NCBI GenBank assembly: GCA_934149105.1
Contig: CAKPDP010000003.1
Span: 88,367-152,366, forward strand
DNA: 64,000 nucleotides
From: an uncultured Bacilli bacterium
GTDB lineage: Bacteria; Bacillota_I; Bacilli_A; RF39; UBA660
Direction: 5' to 3'
This document shows positions 8,263-16,106 of this stretch, one piece after another (the stretch's first letter is position 1; every line of letters starts with the position of its first letter). Position numbers and translations under genes: made by a program. Below the pieces are notes generated by a model. The model saw only the letters and a list, made by a program, of their open reading frames with translations, did no database searches and was not told where the DNA came from.

Positions 8263-8600
8263 TTATACTACAATATATGGATTGATACTGGTTTCGGATT
8301 CTGATGAAATTTTGTTAGTGAGCACTAAAGAAATAACAAGACAAATGCTAATGTTTCCATCTATTTTATGACCACTGAAACTGCTGGTAGAAAACGCAGT
8401 CCAAGCTCCAACACTCATAATATTGAAACTGCTAAGTAACCCCACAACCAATCCTGATTGTTATACAAATAGTAACTTATATTGACTATCCAATTTTTGA
8501 CCCAAGTATAAGAGCTATTTCCAGGTAAAATAAATTTATTATTTACATTTATCATCATAATAATTGCAATAATAGGATTTTTATCATTTTTTAATATAAT
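8263..8600 (-). pseudogene. Decayed C-terminal fragment of a pilin-like/surface protein
   Basis: This interval (the 437-base gap between the two plus-strand genes) holds a broken minus-strand coding remnant. One frame gives PGNSSYTWVKNWIVN, then NNQDWLWGYLAVSIL, then stops. A second frame continues with FSTSSFSGHKIDGN and ends LTNKISSESETSINPYIVV. The ending resembles the closing strands (RPVVSL..., ...GTSxNPYxI) of repeated lectin-like domains in surface proteins of gut Firmicutes. Two frames, no start with SD and no intact domain mean it is not a working gene. The family link is my impression from the end motif. Confidence 0.35.
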
Positions 8601-8631
8601 TTAGGTATATAATAATAGTTTGGAGGTACAA

Positions 8632-9162
8632 ATGGAGTTATATAATGTTTTTAATATGCCATTATCTACTGATAATGAAAGAAGAAAAGTACAAGAAAAG
8701 CTATTGCATGGCGAAGAATTAACACTACAAGAAAAGTTAAAAGCAGGCAGTAGAGATCATGTTATTAAGGAAATTGGAAATTATCAATGCAAACCGGATT
8801 ATTGTTATAGATGCGTTCCAGAAAATGTTTTAGAACTATATAAAAAGAAAGGTTATATTTTTGATGACAGAAGAACTGATTATATTGAAGGACAAAATAA
8901 TCAAGGAATAGATTGGTATTTAGGTGGAGCTATGCCTTGCAATAAATATGGATTTATAATTATTGAATGTCCTGCTTATAAAAGTTATTTTATTCCAGCG
9001 AGTGATGGAGGATATGGGATGGCTGATGATATTTATGTGAGGCATATGAAATCATCACCTCAAAGAAATCCTATTCCAATTTCAATGATTACAAATGTTT
9101 TTGATTATAGAACAATACTACAAGAACAAAATACAATAAAAAATAAAGGTAGAAGTAGATGA
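8632..9162 (+). CDS. Unknown protein, 176 residues (plus-strand orphan)
   Basis: I do not recognise the family. A helical, charged N-terminus (residues 1-45) is followed by a compact domain with four Cys (CKPDYCYRCVPENV, later CNKYGF and IIECPAY) and the segments GGYGMADDIYVRHMK and NPIPISMITNVFDY, which look like a conserved core. It could be a small enzyme or toxin-like domain, but no catalytic motif is certain. The start is ATG 8632, because GGAGG at 8622-8626 lies just before it; the in-frame TTG at 8620 is part of the SD itself. A hairpin follows the stop. It sits in the islet next to tRNA-Thr, with gene remnants on either side. Confidence 0.6.
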   Translation: MELYNVFNMPLSTDNERRKVQEKLLHGEELTLQEKLKAGSRDHVIKEIGNYQCKPDYCYRCVPENVLELYKKKGYIFDDRRTDYIEGQNNQGIDWYLGGAMPCNKYGFIIIECPAYKSYFIPASDGGYGMADDIYVRHMKSSPQRNPIPISMITNVFDYRTILQEQNTIKNKGRSR

Positions 9163-9164
9163 AA

Positions 9165-9205
9165 AACGCCCTAGTAACTATTAAACCTACTAGGGGGTTA
9201 ATTTT
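9165..9205 (+). terminator. Probable terminator of the 8632 gene
   Basis: Stem 9165-9176 / 9188-9199 with one internal G-G mismatch (core CCCTAGTA/TACTAGGG), followed by a weak T-rich tail. Confidence 0.55.
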
Positions 9206-9327
9206 ACTTATTTAATATTGCATAAAAATAATCATATATGTTTAAATGTTTATATTTTATTTATTAATAATTATCAATAACTTTACGCTATAAATTCAAT
9301 AATATTATTTATTTTCAACCAATTTTA

Positions 9328-9571
9328 CTAATCTTTTATTCTTGGTTTCTCGTTATAGCTATTTATAAAGATTTCTTCACATTCTTCTAGTATTAAGTAA
9401 GCATTTCTTTTAACTTTTAAAATATGAGGATTTACATAGGCAATATTGGTATTTTTAATAGACTTAATATTACCTGGTATAAATTCATATTTAGTCAAAC
9501 CGACATATCACATCTATCTTTCTATTAAGTTCTTCACTTATTTTTAATTTTTTATTTTCTATCTTAAACAT
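9328..9571 (-). pseudogene. Small gene broken by a frameshift
   Basis: A small coding region of about 80 codons, split between two frames. From the ATG at 9571 it reads MFKIENKKLKISEELNRK then IDVICRFD and a stop at 9491-9493. In the next frame the sense continues as GLTKYEFIPGNIKSIKNT, then NIAYVNPHILKVKRNAY, and ends with a normal stop at 9328. One indel between about 9494 and 9510 would restore a single ORF. The family is not recognised; the SD is weak. The rest of the 500-base interval 9163-9662 is AT-rich and otherwise empty apart from terminators. Confidence 0.5.
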
Positions 9572-9600
9572 AATTATTACTCATCATTTCATTTTAAGTA

Positions 9601-9625
9601 GAAAAAACTAACTATTGCTAGTTAG
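9601..9625 (-). terminator. Intrinsic terminator after uppP-tRNA-Thr
   Basis: Perfect 7-base stem CTAACTA/TAGTTAG (9608-9614, 9619-9625), 4-base loop, followed on the minus strand by TTTTTT (complement of 9602-9607). Confidence 0.75.
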
Positions 9626-9662
9626 TAGTTATATTTTTACTTGAAAACAAGTTAGATTCATA

Positions 9663-9736
9663 TGGTGCCACAAGTAGGAATCGGACCTACGTTAGAGCCT
9701 TACCATGGCCCCGTAATACCATTATACTATTGTGGC
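9663..9736 (-). tRNA. tRNA-Thr (anticodon GGT), CCA encoded
   Basis: A full cloverleaf on the minus strand. Acceptor GCCACAA/TTGTGGC, D-arm with AATGGT loop, anticodon stem GGGCC/GGCTC around the loop ATGGTAA (anticodon GGT), and T-arm GTAGG/CCTAC. The discriminator A and the CCA end (9663-9665) are encoded. It begins 13 bases after the uppP stop, so it is probably processed from the uppP transcript. Confidence 0.9.
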
Positions 9737-9749
9737 AAGAAAGGTTTTA

Positions 9750-10550
9750 TTAAAACCATAATAATTTGATATAAACGATTATAGCTAGGATGATACGATA
9801 AAAAGCAAAGATTGAAAAATCATGTTTTTTAATGTAACGTAATAAGAATTTAATACTTATAATTCCTACTATAAAAGAGGTCACAATACCAGTTATAACA
9901 GGGATACTTAATTCTAGATCAGGAATTTTTAAAACAGTAGCACCTGCAATAATGGGAACGGATAAAAGGAAGGTAAATTTGGTAACGGCTTCTTTAGAAA
10001 TACCTAATAATCTTCCGGCAAGAATAGTCGTTCCGCTTCTAGAAAAGCCAGGTATAACAGCTAGGGCCTGAGAACAACCTATAATAAATGATTGTTTAAG
10101 ACTAATATGTTTAAAGTCAGTTGTTTTTTTATAATGTTTACTAGACCATTTATCTCCAGCGTAAATTAGGACTCCCATGATAGCTAAGGAAAGGGCTATT
10201 AACCATATCTGTTTACGGAAGAAACCTTCAATAACATCATCAAGAACAAAACCCGCTACAGCACCTGGGATAGTAGCAACTACTAAAAACCAGAACATTT
10301 TACTTTCAGTAGTAGTTTTACCTGTAGTTACTTTCTTGATGGCCCCCATAAATAAGTTCCACCAATCTTTAAAGAAAATAACTAAAACAGCTAGGAGAGT
10401 ACCAAAATGAAGAGCAACATCAAAGGCTAGACTAGATTCTCCCCAACCAAAGAGGTATGGAACTAATATTAAATGAGCCGATGATGATATAGGTAAGAAC
10501 TCCCCTATTCCTTGGACGATCCCTAAAATAAGACACTTTATTACTTCCAT
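9750..10550 (-). CDS. uppP: Undecaprenyl-diphosphatase UppP (BacA)
   Basis: Integral membrane phosphatase that converts undecaprenyl diphosphate to undecaprenyl phosphate, recycling the lipid carrier of cell-wall synthesis; it also gives bacitracin tolerance. The 266 residues match the usual length. Both signature regions are present: the Q13/E17 motif with FLPISSSAH (19-26) and PGFSRSGTT (168-176), which form the active site facing the periplasmic side. Around eight hydrophobic helices are visible. SD ACAGGTGA precedes the ATG. The tRNA-Thr gene follows directly on the same strand, then a terminator. tig ends about 90 bases upstream with its own terminator, so uppP probably has its own promoter. 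Confidence 0.95.
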   Translation of the reverse strand: MEVIKCLILGIVQGIGEFLPISSSAHLILVPYLFGWGESSLAFDVALHFGTLLAVLVIFFKDWWNLFMGAIKKVTTGKTTTESKMFWFLVVATIPGAVAGFVLDDVIEGFFRKQIWLIALSLAIMGVLIYAGDKWSSKHYKKTTDFKHISLKQSFIIGCSQALAVIPGFSRSGTTILAGRLLGISKEAVTKFTFLLSVPIIAGATVLKIPDLELSIPVITGIVTSFIVGIISIKFLLRYIKKHDFSIFAFYRIILAIIVYIKLLWF

Positions 10551-10627
10551 GTTATCACCTGTTATATTATATTTTTGTTACTCATTAATTATAGCAAAAA
10601 TATTTAAGGTTGTAAATATTTTGGAAA

Positions 10628-10654
10628 GAAAAAAAGAACTAGTTGTTCTCTTTT
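10628..10654 (-). terminator. Terminator overlapping the stop of tig
   Basis: On the minus strand AGAAC (10645-10649) pairs with GTTCT (10635-10639) around a 5-base loop, extended by A-T pairs past a bulge, then T7. The stem is short, so moderately sure. Confidence 0.55.
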
Positions 10655-11883
10655 AAAACTTCGATAGCTTTTTCCATTTCTAGGTTATATTTGAAGTCAT
10701 CTCTATTGATACCTAATTCAGATATAACTTGTTCTTTAGGAATATTATAAGCATCTCCAATTTCTTTTAATTTAGCATCTACTTCTTTATCAGATACTTT
10801 GATCTTTTCTACTTTAACTATTTCTTCTAGTAAGTAACCATATTTTATTCTCTTTAAAGCTTCATCATGCATTTTTGCTATCATATCTTCTTTAGTAGTA
10901 TTAGCATATTGAAGATATAATTCTTCAGTTATACCTTGATGAGACATTCTATGCATAAAATTATGATACATGTTTTCAGCTTCTTTATCAACGATTTCAG
11001 CATCGATTTCAGCTTCCATCTTAGAAGCAGCACTAGCTAGAAGATCTTCAACAAATTTGTCTTCTAATTCTTTTTCGTGCATTTCAGTTAATTCTTTTTT
11101 AACTTGTTCTTCTAATTTTTCTTTACTGTCTACACCTTCCATGTCTAAGTCTTCAAAGAATTCTTTAGTCATTTCTGGAATAACTCTTTTCTTAATATCA
11201 TGTAAAGTTACTTTGAAAACAACTTTTTGACCTTTTAATTCTTCAGACATATAGTCTTCTGGGAAAGTTAATTCAAGATCTTTAGTTTCATCTTTAGACA
11301 TACCGACGATACCTTCTTCAAAACCAGGGATAAAGGAATGACTACCAATTTCTAATTGATAATTTTCAGCTTTACCGCCATCGAAAGCAACGTCATCTTT
11401 GAAACCTTCGAAATCAATAACAGCGATATCTCCCACTTCTACTTTACCGTCTTTAGAAACGATTTCAGCGAAATCTTCACAAATATGTTCAATACGGTGT
11501 TCAATTTCTTCTTTAGTTACTTTAGGAGTTTCTTTCTTAACTTTTAAGCCTTTATAGTCCCCTAATTTTACTTCTGGCTTAGTAATAACTGTGAATTTTA
11601 CTTCTAATTCTTTATCATCTAATTTAACGATATCTACTTTAGGTTCAATTACAGGAAGTAATTTATCTTCTGTAATTATTTTAGTATATCTATCTTGGAT
11701 TAAACTATCAGCAGCTTCCATAGTTATTTCGTTTTTTCCATAATGTTTTTCAAAAACATTACGAGGAGCATGACCAGGTCTAAAACCATCGATCTTAGCT
11801 TTCTTATTTAATTTTTCGAAAGCTTTATTTTGAGCCTCTTCCCATTCTTTTCCTGTTACTTTGTACTCTACTACTTTTTTCAT
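10639..11883 (-). CDS. tig: Trigger factor (ribosome-associated chaperone, PPIase)
   Basis: Trigger factor binds near the ribosome exit tunnel and shields emerging chains. All three domains are present in 414 residues (family about 430): the ribosome-binding domain with the signature GFRPGHAP (33-40), an FKBP-type peptidyl-prolyl isomerase domain (about 150-235, with VGDIAVIDFEGF and GFEEGIVGM), and the helical SurA-like C-terminal domain. SD GGAGG precedes the ATG. greA ends 20 bases upstream, so the two are probably one transcript started at the greA promoter. Confidence 0.96.
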   Translation of the reverse strand: MKKVVEYKVTGKEWEEAQNKAFEKLNKKAKIDGFRPGHAPRNVFEKHYGKNEITMEAADSLIQDRYTKIITEDKLLPVIEPKVDIVKLDDKELEVKFTVITKPEVKLGDYKGLKVKKETPKVTKEEIEHRIEHICEDFAEIVSKDGKVEVGDIAVIDFEGFKDDVAFDGGKAENYQLEIGSHSFIPGFEEGIVGMSKDETKDLELTFPEDYMSEELKGQKVVFKVTLHDIKKRVIPEMTKEFFEDLDMEGVDSKEKLEEQVKKELTEMHEKELEDKFVEDLLASAASKMEAEIDAEIVDKEAENMYHNFMHRMSHQGITEELYLQYANTTKEDMIAKMHDEALKRIKYGYLLEEIVKVEKIKVSDKEVDAKLKEIGDAYNIPKEQVISELGINRDDFKYNLEMEKAIEVLKENN

Positions 11884-11902
11884 TCTATTCCTCCATTTAT
11901 TA

Positions 11903-12376
11903 TTATCTTACTTCAACGATTTCTACTTCATATTTGCCATTAGGACTTTCAACAGCTTTGATATCTCCAGCTTGGGAACCCATAATAGCAATAGCTAAAG
12001 GAGATTCATTAGATATCTTATTGTTAGATGGATCTGCTTCCTTAGAACCTACGATTTGGTATTCTTCAGTTTCGTCGTCATCATCATCTAAATATTTAAC
12101 GACAACAGTGCTACCTAAAGAAATTTTTCCATCACTATTCTTTTCGATAATTACAACATTTTCCATGATCTTTTCTAATTCTTGAATACGGCCTTCAACT
12201 TGAGCTTGTTCAGCACGAGCAGCATCATAGTCAGCGTTTTCTGATAAGTCACCTAAAGCTCTAGCTTCTTTTAAAGCTTTAATAACAGCGGGACGTCTAA
12301 CATTCTTTAAATTATTTAATTCTTCTTCTATTTCTAAAAAACCTTCACTAGTTAAATATACTTTATTTTCTGACAT
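11903..12376 (-). CDS. greA: Transcription elongation factor GreA
   Basis: GreA rescues backtracked RNA polymerase by inserting its coiled coil into the secondary channel and stimulating transcript cleavage. The 157 residues have the N-terminal antiparallel coiled coil (to about residue 75) with the tip motif GDLSENADY (42-50; acidic D43 and E46) and the C-terminal FKBP-like domain (ISLGSTVVVKYL onward). A short Asp run (DDDDDE) is inserted in that domain. SD AGAGGTGA. A near-consensus promoter lies just upstream. The U32 pair upstream followed by greA reproduces the Bacillus yrrN-yrrO-udk-greA order without udk. Confidence 0.97.
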   Translation of the reverse strand: MSENKVYLTSEGFLEIEEELNNLKNVRRPAVIKALKEARALGDLSENADYDAARAEQAQVEGRIQELEKIMENVVIIEKNSDGKISLGSTVVVKYLDDDDDETEEYQIVGSKEADPSNNKISNESPLAIAIMGSQAGDIKAVESPNGKYEVEIVEVR

Positions 12377-12402
12377 TGTATTTCACCTCTTAACATTTCA
12401 AA

Positions 12403-12431
12403 ATTTTACTATTTTTTTATCTTTTTGTCAA
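12403..12431 (-). promoter_or_regulatory. Near-consensus SigA promoter of greA-tig
   Basis: Minus strand perfect TTGACA (12426-12431), 17-base spacer, TAAAAT (12403-12408), 27 bases before the greA ATG. Confidence 0.8.
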
Positions 12432-12442
12432 GATAAAATTTA

Positions 12443-13645
12443 TTATATTTTTATTCGCATTATATCTTCAGGATATAATTTAGTATCTATTTTAAATTTA
12501 ACGATTTGTTTAGGATGATTAGCTATCTCGATAAGATTATTATTTTCATCCCAAATATCTTTTATAGTATATGTGAATGTTTTAATATTAGGACCAAAAA
12601 ATTCTACAACATCCCCTTTTTTAAAGTAATTTCTTTGTTCTAGAGTTAAAAGATTTGTTAGAGGATCGTAGTCTTTAACGATACCTAGGAAGTCTTGATT
12701 AGATATTTCTTGTCTTCCTAAATAGTATTGTTCGTTAACACCAGGGAATTTAGTAAAGAACTGGCTAGTGTTATCTCTATTGGCAACACGATTTAGGATT
12801 TTGGTATAATATTTTATTTTAGCTTCTGTTAAAGAATTATTATAGTAATCATCAATAGCTTCTCTATAAGTTTTAACAACGGTAGCAATATAGTAGTTAC
12901 TACGCATTCTTCCTTCTATTTTTAAAGAATCTACACCTAAGTCTAATATTTCTTTAAGATTTTCAATTAAAGATAAATCTTTAGTAGACATAGTAAACTT
13001 AGTAGGTTCTGGTATGATATTCTTATTACTATCGGCTAAATCAAACTCCCAACGACAGATTTGAGCACAACCTCCCCTATTGGCATCTCTATTGGTAAAA
13101 TAGTTAGAGAGAACACACCGACCAGAATAAGAAGAACACATAGCTCCATGAATAAACATTTCTATTTCCATATTAGTCTTAGCTTTAATTTCTTTTATTT
13201 CTTCTTTAGATATTTCTCTTCCTAAGACTATTCTAGGAATTCCTAAGTTTTTCCAGAAGAGAGCTTGTTCATAATTTAAAGTAGACATCTGGGTAGAAAT
13301 ATGAATATCTAAATTGATGTTATTATCTTTAACTAGATCTATTATCAAAGGATCAGAAGAGATAATGGCATCAACTTTAATTTGGGATAATTCTTTTAGA
13401 TAATCAACTAAGCCTTCTAGATCTTCATTATGGAAGACAATATTAACAGTAACATAGATTTTCTTACCAAGATTATGTGCATAAAGACAAGATTTTTCTA
13501 TTTCTTCTAAACTAAAATTATTAGCATTAGCTCTTAAACTATAATTTTTTCCTCCTATATAGCAGGCATCAGCTCCATAGAGAAGGGCTATTTTTAATCT
13601 TTCAAAATCGCCCGCTGGGGCTAGTAATTCAACTTTATTATTCAT
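12443..13645 (-). CDS. U32 peptidase-family tRNA hydroxylation protein (YrrO/TrhP type)
   Basis: A 400-residue member of peptidase family U32. Relatives YrrN/YrrO (TrhP) are needed for prephenate-dependent 5-hydroxylation of uridine 34 in tRNAs, so the peptidase name is historical. A TIM-barrel-like N-domain starts with ELLAPAGDFERLKIAL and GADACYIGG. The family signature EMFIHGAMCSSYSGRCVLSN is at about 162-180, and C170, C177, C193 and C197 are the likely iron-sulfur ligands. The C-terminal small domain follows (GVNEQYYLGRQ onward). The start overlaps the end of the partner U32 gene by 8 bases, indicating coupling. trmR, which methylates the product of this reaction, is 5.4 kb away. Confidence 0.85.
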   Translation of the reverse strand: MNNKVELLAPAGDFERLKIALLYGADACYIGGKNYSLRANANNFSLEEIEKSCLYAHNLGKKIYVTVNIVFHNEDLEGLVDYLKELSQIKVDAIISSDPLIIDLVKDNNINLDIHISTQMSTLNYEQALFWKNLGIPRIVLGREISKEEIKEIKAKTNMEIEMFIHGAMCSSYSGRCVLSNYFTNRDANRGGCAQICRWEFDLADSNKNIIPEPTKFTMSTKDLSLIENLKEILDLGVDSLKIEGRMRSNYYIATVVKTYREAIDDYYNNSLTEAKIKYYTKILNRVANRDNTSQFFTKFPGVNEQYYLGRQEISNQDFLGIVKDYDPLTNLLTLEQRNYFKKGDVVEFFGPNIKTFTYTIKDIWDENNNLIEIANHPKQIVKFKIDTKLYPEDIMRIKI

Positions 13646-14474
13646 TATTTTTCACCTTATATATCGTTTTAATGTTAGCAAAGCCAGTATAATTATTATT
13701 ATCTTCTGATGGATTATCACTTAAATAATTATCTAGATCTTGATGGAATTTATCATGAGGAAGATAATTACTATTAAAAATCACATAACTTAGTTTAGAG
13801 AGTTTGTCTTTATAATTGGTTAAGTTAAGAGGACTAGGAGTGTAGATAGTAGTACCTTCTTTTTCTTCTATTATAGGATAATAATTATTATCAGAAACTA
13901 AGTAATAGTTATTATTAGTCTTTTCTTGATTTAAATACTCAAAATAATTAGACAATAAATATCTTCTAGAATAAAAGATGGGTAGATAGCCATAAATAGT
14001 TAACATTAAATTCATATTACTATTAGTATTAATATCTAATATTTCATCTATAGTTATATCATTAGTTATTAAACTATACTTAATTCCCCTATTGTAATAA
14101 AATTTATGACTATTTATACTAGCGTTTAGATGATCTTGAGCTACTACTAAATCAAGCTCAAGATTTAATCTCTTGGTAATATTTGCAACACTTAGATCAT
14201 AGAAGAGAATTTTTTTAATATGCAAATTAGCTAATTCTATAAGAACATGTTCTAGGTAGTCTAGATCTTTATTATGCATTATTTTATTTAAAGATATGAC
14301 TATTTCTAACTTAGGATTAAGATTCTTTTTGATGTTCTTTAATTCATCTAAGGTTATATATAAAGAATTATTAACAGATAAATCTTTAATACTAAAAATT
14401 AGACCGGCAATATTTTTAGAGGATAGAGTTTCTAAATCATCAAGACTACTAGGAACAACAAGGATTTTACTCAT
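13638..14474 (-). CDS. Second U32-family protein (YrrN-like partner lacking the cysteines)
   Basis: A 278-residue U32 relative directly upstream of, and overlapping, the full-length one. It keeps the barrel-like pattern and the tail of the signature, as GYLPIFYSRRYLLSNYF, but the cysteines found at that place in the partner are absent. In Bacillus a short YrrN precedes YrrO in the same order, so this is most likely the corresponding accessory subunit for tRNA U34 hydroxylation. The central and C-terminal regions are Asn/Tyr-rich and poorly conserved. The SD is weak (GTGTGGTG). No clear promoter was identified. Confidence 0.7.
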   Translation of the reverse strand: MSKILVVPSSLDDLETLSSKNIAGLIFSIKDLSVNNSLYITLDELKNIKKNLNPKLEIVISLNKIMHNKDLDYLEHVLIELANLHIKKILFYDLSVANITKRLNLELDLVVAQDHLNASINSHKFYYNRGIKYSLITNDITIDEILDINTNSNMNLMLTIYGYLPIFYSRRYLLSNYFEYLNQEKTNNNYYLVSDNNYYPIIEEKEGTTIYTPSPLNLTNYKDKLSKLSYVIFNSNYLPHDKFHQDLDNYLSDNPSEDNNNYTGFANIKTIYKVKNNE

Positions 14475-14528
14475 AACACCACACTACTCTAATTACTAAT
14501 TAGAATTCCTTTCTTAATAATAGATATA

Positions 14529-14566
14529 CAAAGAGAGCTTAAATAAGCTCTTTGTTTTCTTTTTTT
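14529..14566 (+). terminator. Terminator-like hairpin with its T-run on the plus strand
   Basis: Arms 14529-14540 and 14545-14554 (one-base bulge, 4-base loop) followed on the plus strand by TTTTCTTTTTTT. Both flanking genes are on the minus strand, where the hairpin lacks a T-run. It may stop antisense transcription or be a remnant of an inverted segment. Confidence 0.5.
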
Positions 14567-14611
14567 AATTATAACATAAGTTTTAAAATATTGCTAGGTT
14601 CTCTTAGATAA

Positions 14612-15502
14612 TTAAAGCCATTTTTTTAATATAGGAATCGAACGAGAGGGATGACGAAATCTATAAAAAGTTTTATTTACTTTTTTTCTTACTGTTTCGG
14701 AGGAGCAACCAATTTGCTGACTTATTTTTTCATAAGATAAGGGTTCTTTACTATCTGTATTAAAACGCATACCAAGAATTTTTCTATCTAAAGATGAAAA
14801 GATAGGTAAGATATCTCTTACTAAAGCGTAGGTTCTTTCGTCATCTATTTTATCTTCAACTTGAATAAGAGAATCGGGAGCAATAGGAGTTGGTACATCT
14901 TCCAAAGAAGTAGTTGCGATAGCTTGAAGATAAGGTAAGGTTCTAGGACTAACGGCTGCTACTTTAGCAGATAATTCTTGAAATAGTTCTGGATCGTTTT
15001 TTAATTCATTGTAGGTAGGATTAGTGCCTAAAGATGAAACTAATTCTTTACGAGCTTTTTCAATAATAACGATATGATGACTGGTAATATCGTCTAATCC
15101 TAAAAATCTATTACGATTATTTAAGCAATAATTTTTTATGTAATAACCTGCATAGGCACAGAAGTCAGAACTTTTACTAGGATCAAATTTATCGATGGCT
15201 ATTAAAAGGGCTTCATCACTATAAGAAATTAGTTCTTCAAGAGATATTTGAGACTGGTCTAGCTTATAATAATCAAATAAATTAGTGGCACAGTTTAGGG
15301 ATAAGTGACGATTTTCTAAAAAGAGGTTGTTGCGCAAGGTAGTATATTTTTTTAAAGTTTCTTTAGAAATAGATTTAGGATTTTCAATAGTATTAGGTTG
15401 TTCTAAGTTTAAAGTAGGATTTAGTCCAGGATTTTCCCTTTCTAATAATCTTAAGGTCAGCAATTGTAAAAAGTTTTTTTGTTTATCATACTTATTTTTC
15501 AT
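14612..15502 (-). CDS. Divergent sigma-70 family factor
   Basis: A 296-residue sigma-70-like protein. Residues 1-70 are a charged leader with no clear domain. Region 2 follows (LISYSDEALLIAIDKFDPSKS, then FCAYAGYYIKNYCLNNRNRF), region 3 is suggested by LGTNPTYNELKNDPELFQEL, and region 4 is clear at the C-terminus (LDRKILGMRF, then LSYEKISQQIGCSSETVRKKV, a helix-turn-helix for -35 binding). It does not look like SigA or a known Bacillus sporulation sigma. It stands alone, with AAAGGAG before the ATG and an inverted repeat (CCTAAATTAGG) about 30 bases upstream that could be an operator. Target genes unknown. Confidence 0.75.
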   Translation of the reverse strand: MKNKYDKQKNFLQLLTLRLLERENPGLNPTLNLEQPNTIENPKSISKETLKKYTTLRNNLFLENRHLSLNCATNLFDYYKLDQSQISLEELISYSDEALLIAIDKFDPSKSSDFCAYAGYYIKNYCLNNRNRFLGLDDITSHHIVIIEKARKELVSSLGTNPTYNELKNDPELFQELSAKVAAVSPRTLPYLQAIATTSLEDVPTPIAPDSLIQVEDKIDDERTYALVRDILPIFSSLDRKILGMRFNTDSKEPLSYEKISQQIGCSSETVRKKVNKTFYRFRHPSRSIPILKKWL

Positions 15503-15633
15503 AATAATCTCCTTTGCTTTTTTCTTACCTAATTTAGGTGGTAGAAAAAATTATTAATATTTTTAAGTTAAAATTTATAGTTTTAAGGAATTTTTAGTTT
15601 ATTACTAATTAGGATACTTGTCAAGAACTAGGA

Positions 15634-15657
15634 AGAAAAAAGAACTAAAAATAGTTC
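15634..15657 (-). terminator. Intrinsic terminator of the glycosyltransferase-kinase-Nudix operon
   Basis: Perfect 6-base stem GAACTA/TAGTTC (15642-15647, 15652-15657) with a TTTT loop on the minus strand, followed by TTTTTTCTTCC. It lies directly at the Nudix gene stop. Confidence 0.75.
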
Positions 15658-15659
15658 AA

Positions 15660-16106
15660 TTAATTTAATTTATATCCTAATTTTTCTAGTTCCATTAGGG
15701 CAATGGCAGATAAATCATTTGAGGATAATTTACTTATCTCGTAAAAGTCTGATCCCAAAGAATCATCATTAATTTCATCTATTTTTATTTCTTTCTTTAT
15801 TTCATTTTTACATTTACTTACTTTATAAAAAATTCCAGTATGGTGAACTTTAACTAAGACATCGTCTGTAAATTTCCAATCAAAAGATACAGAATCGGCA
15901 TCAAATAATTCATACTTTTCAATGCTAATTCCTGTTTCTTCTATTATTTCTCTTTTAAGGGCTTCACTTGGTCTTTCACTAAATTCAATTGTACCACCTG
16001 GTAAATCTAACTTGCCATCATAAGGTCCACCATTCTTTTTTATTAACAAAATTTTGTTATTTTTAATTATTAGGCCATAGGCTCCTAATTGCTTATATTC
16101 TTTCAT
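15660..16106 (-). CDS. Nudix hydrolase
   Basis: A 148-residue Nudix pyrophosphohydrolase, cleaving a nucleoside diphosphate linked to another moiety. The complete Nudix box is present at 38-60 (G38-x5-E44-x7-R52-E53-x2-E56-E57-x-G59-I), with the metal-binding glutamates. The substrate is not predictable. The start is the ATG at 16106: GGGAGG lies four bases before it, inside the end of the kinase gene. The longer form at 16118 would place the SD inside the coding region. Last gene of the inserted operon, with the terminator at its stop. Pairing with a kinase and a glycosyltransferase suggests metabolism of a nucleotide-activated or phosphorylated compound, as inference only. Confidence 0.88.
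   Translation of the reverse strand: MKEYKQLGAYGLIIKNNKILLIKKNGGPYDGKLDLPGGTIEFSERPSEALKREIIEETGISIEKYELFDADSVSFDWKFTDDVLVKVHHTGIFYKVSKCKNEIKKEIKIDEINDDSLGSDFYEISKLSSNDLSAIALMELEKLGYKLN

Noticed and set aside
8263..8451. A 62-codon minus-strand ORF read as an intact gene
   Set aside because: No SD, and the sequence upstream continues the same protein in another frame, so it is a fragment of a decayed gene.
9663..9736. att site duplication of the tRNA-Thr 3' end
   Set aside because: I looked for a second copy of the tRNA end between 7.5 and 9.6 kb and saw none, so integration is only a hypothesis.
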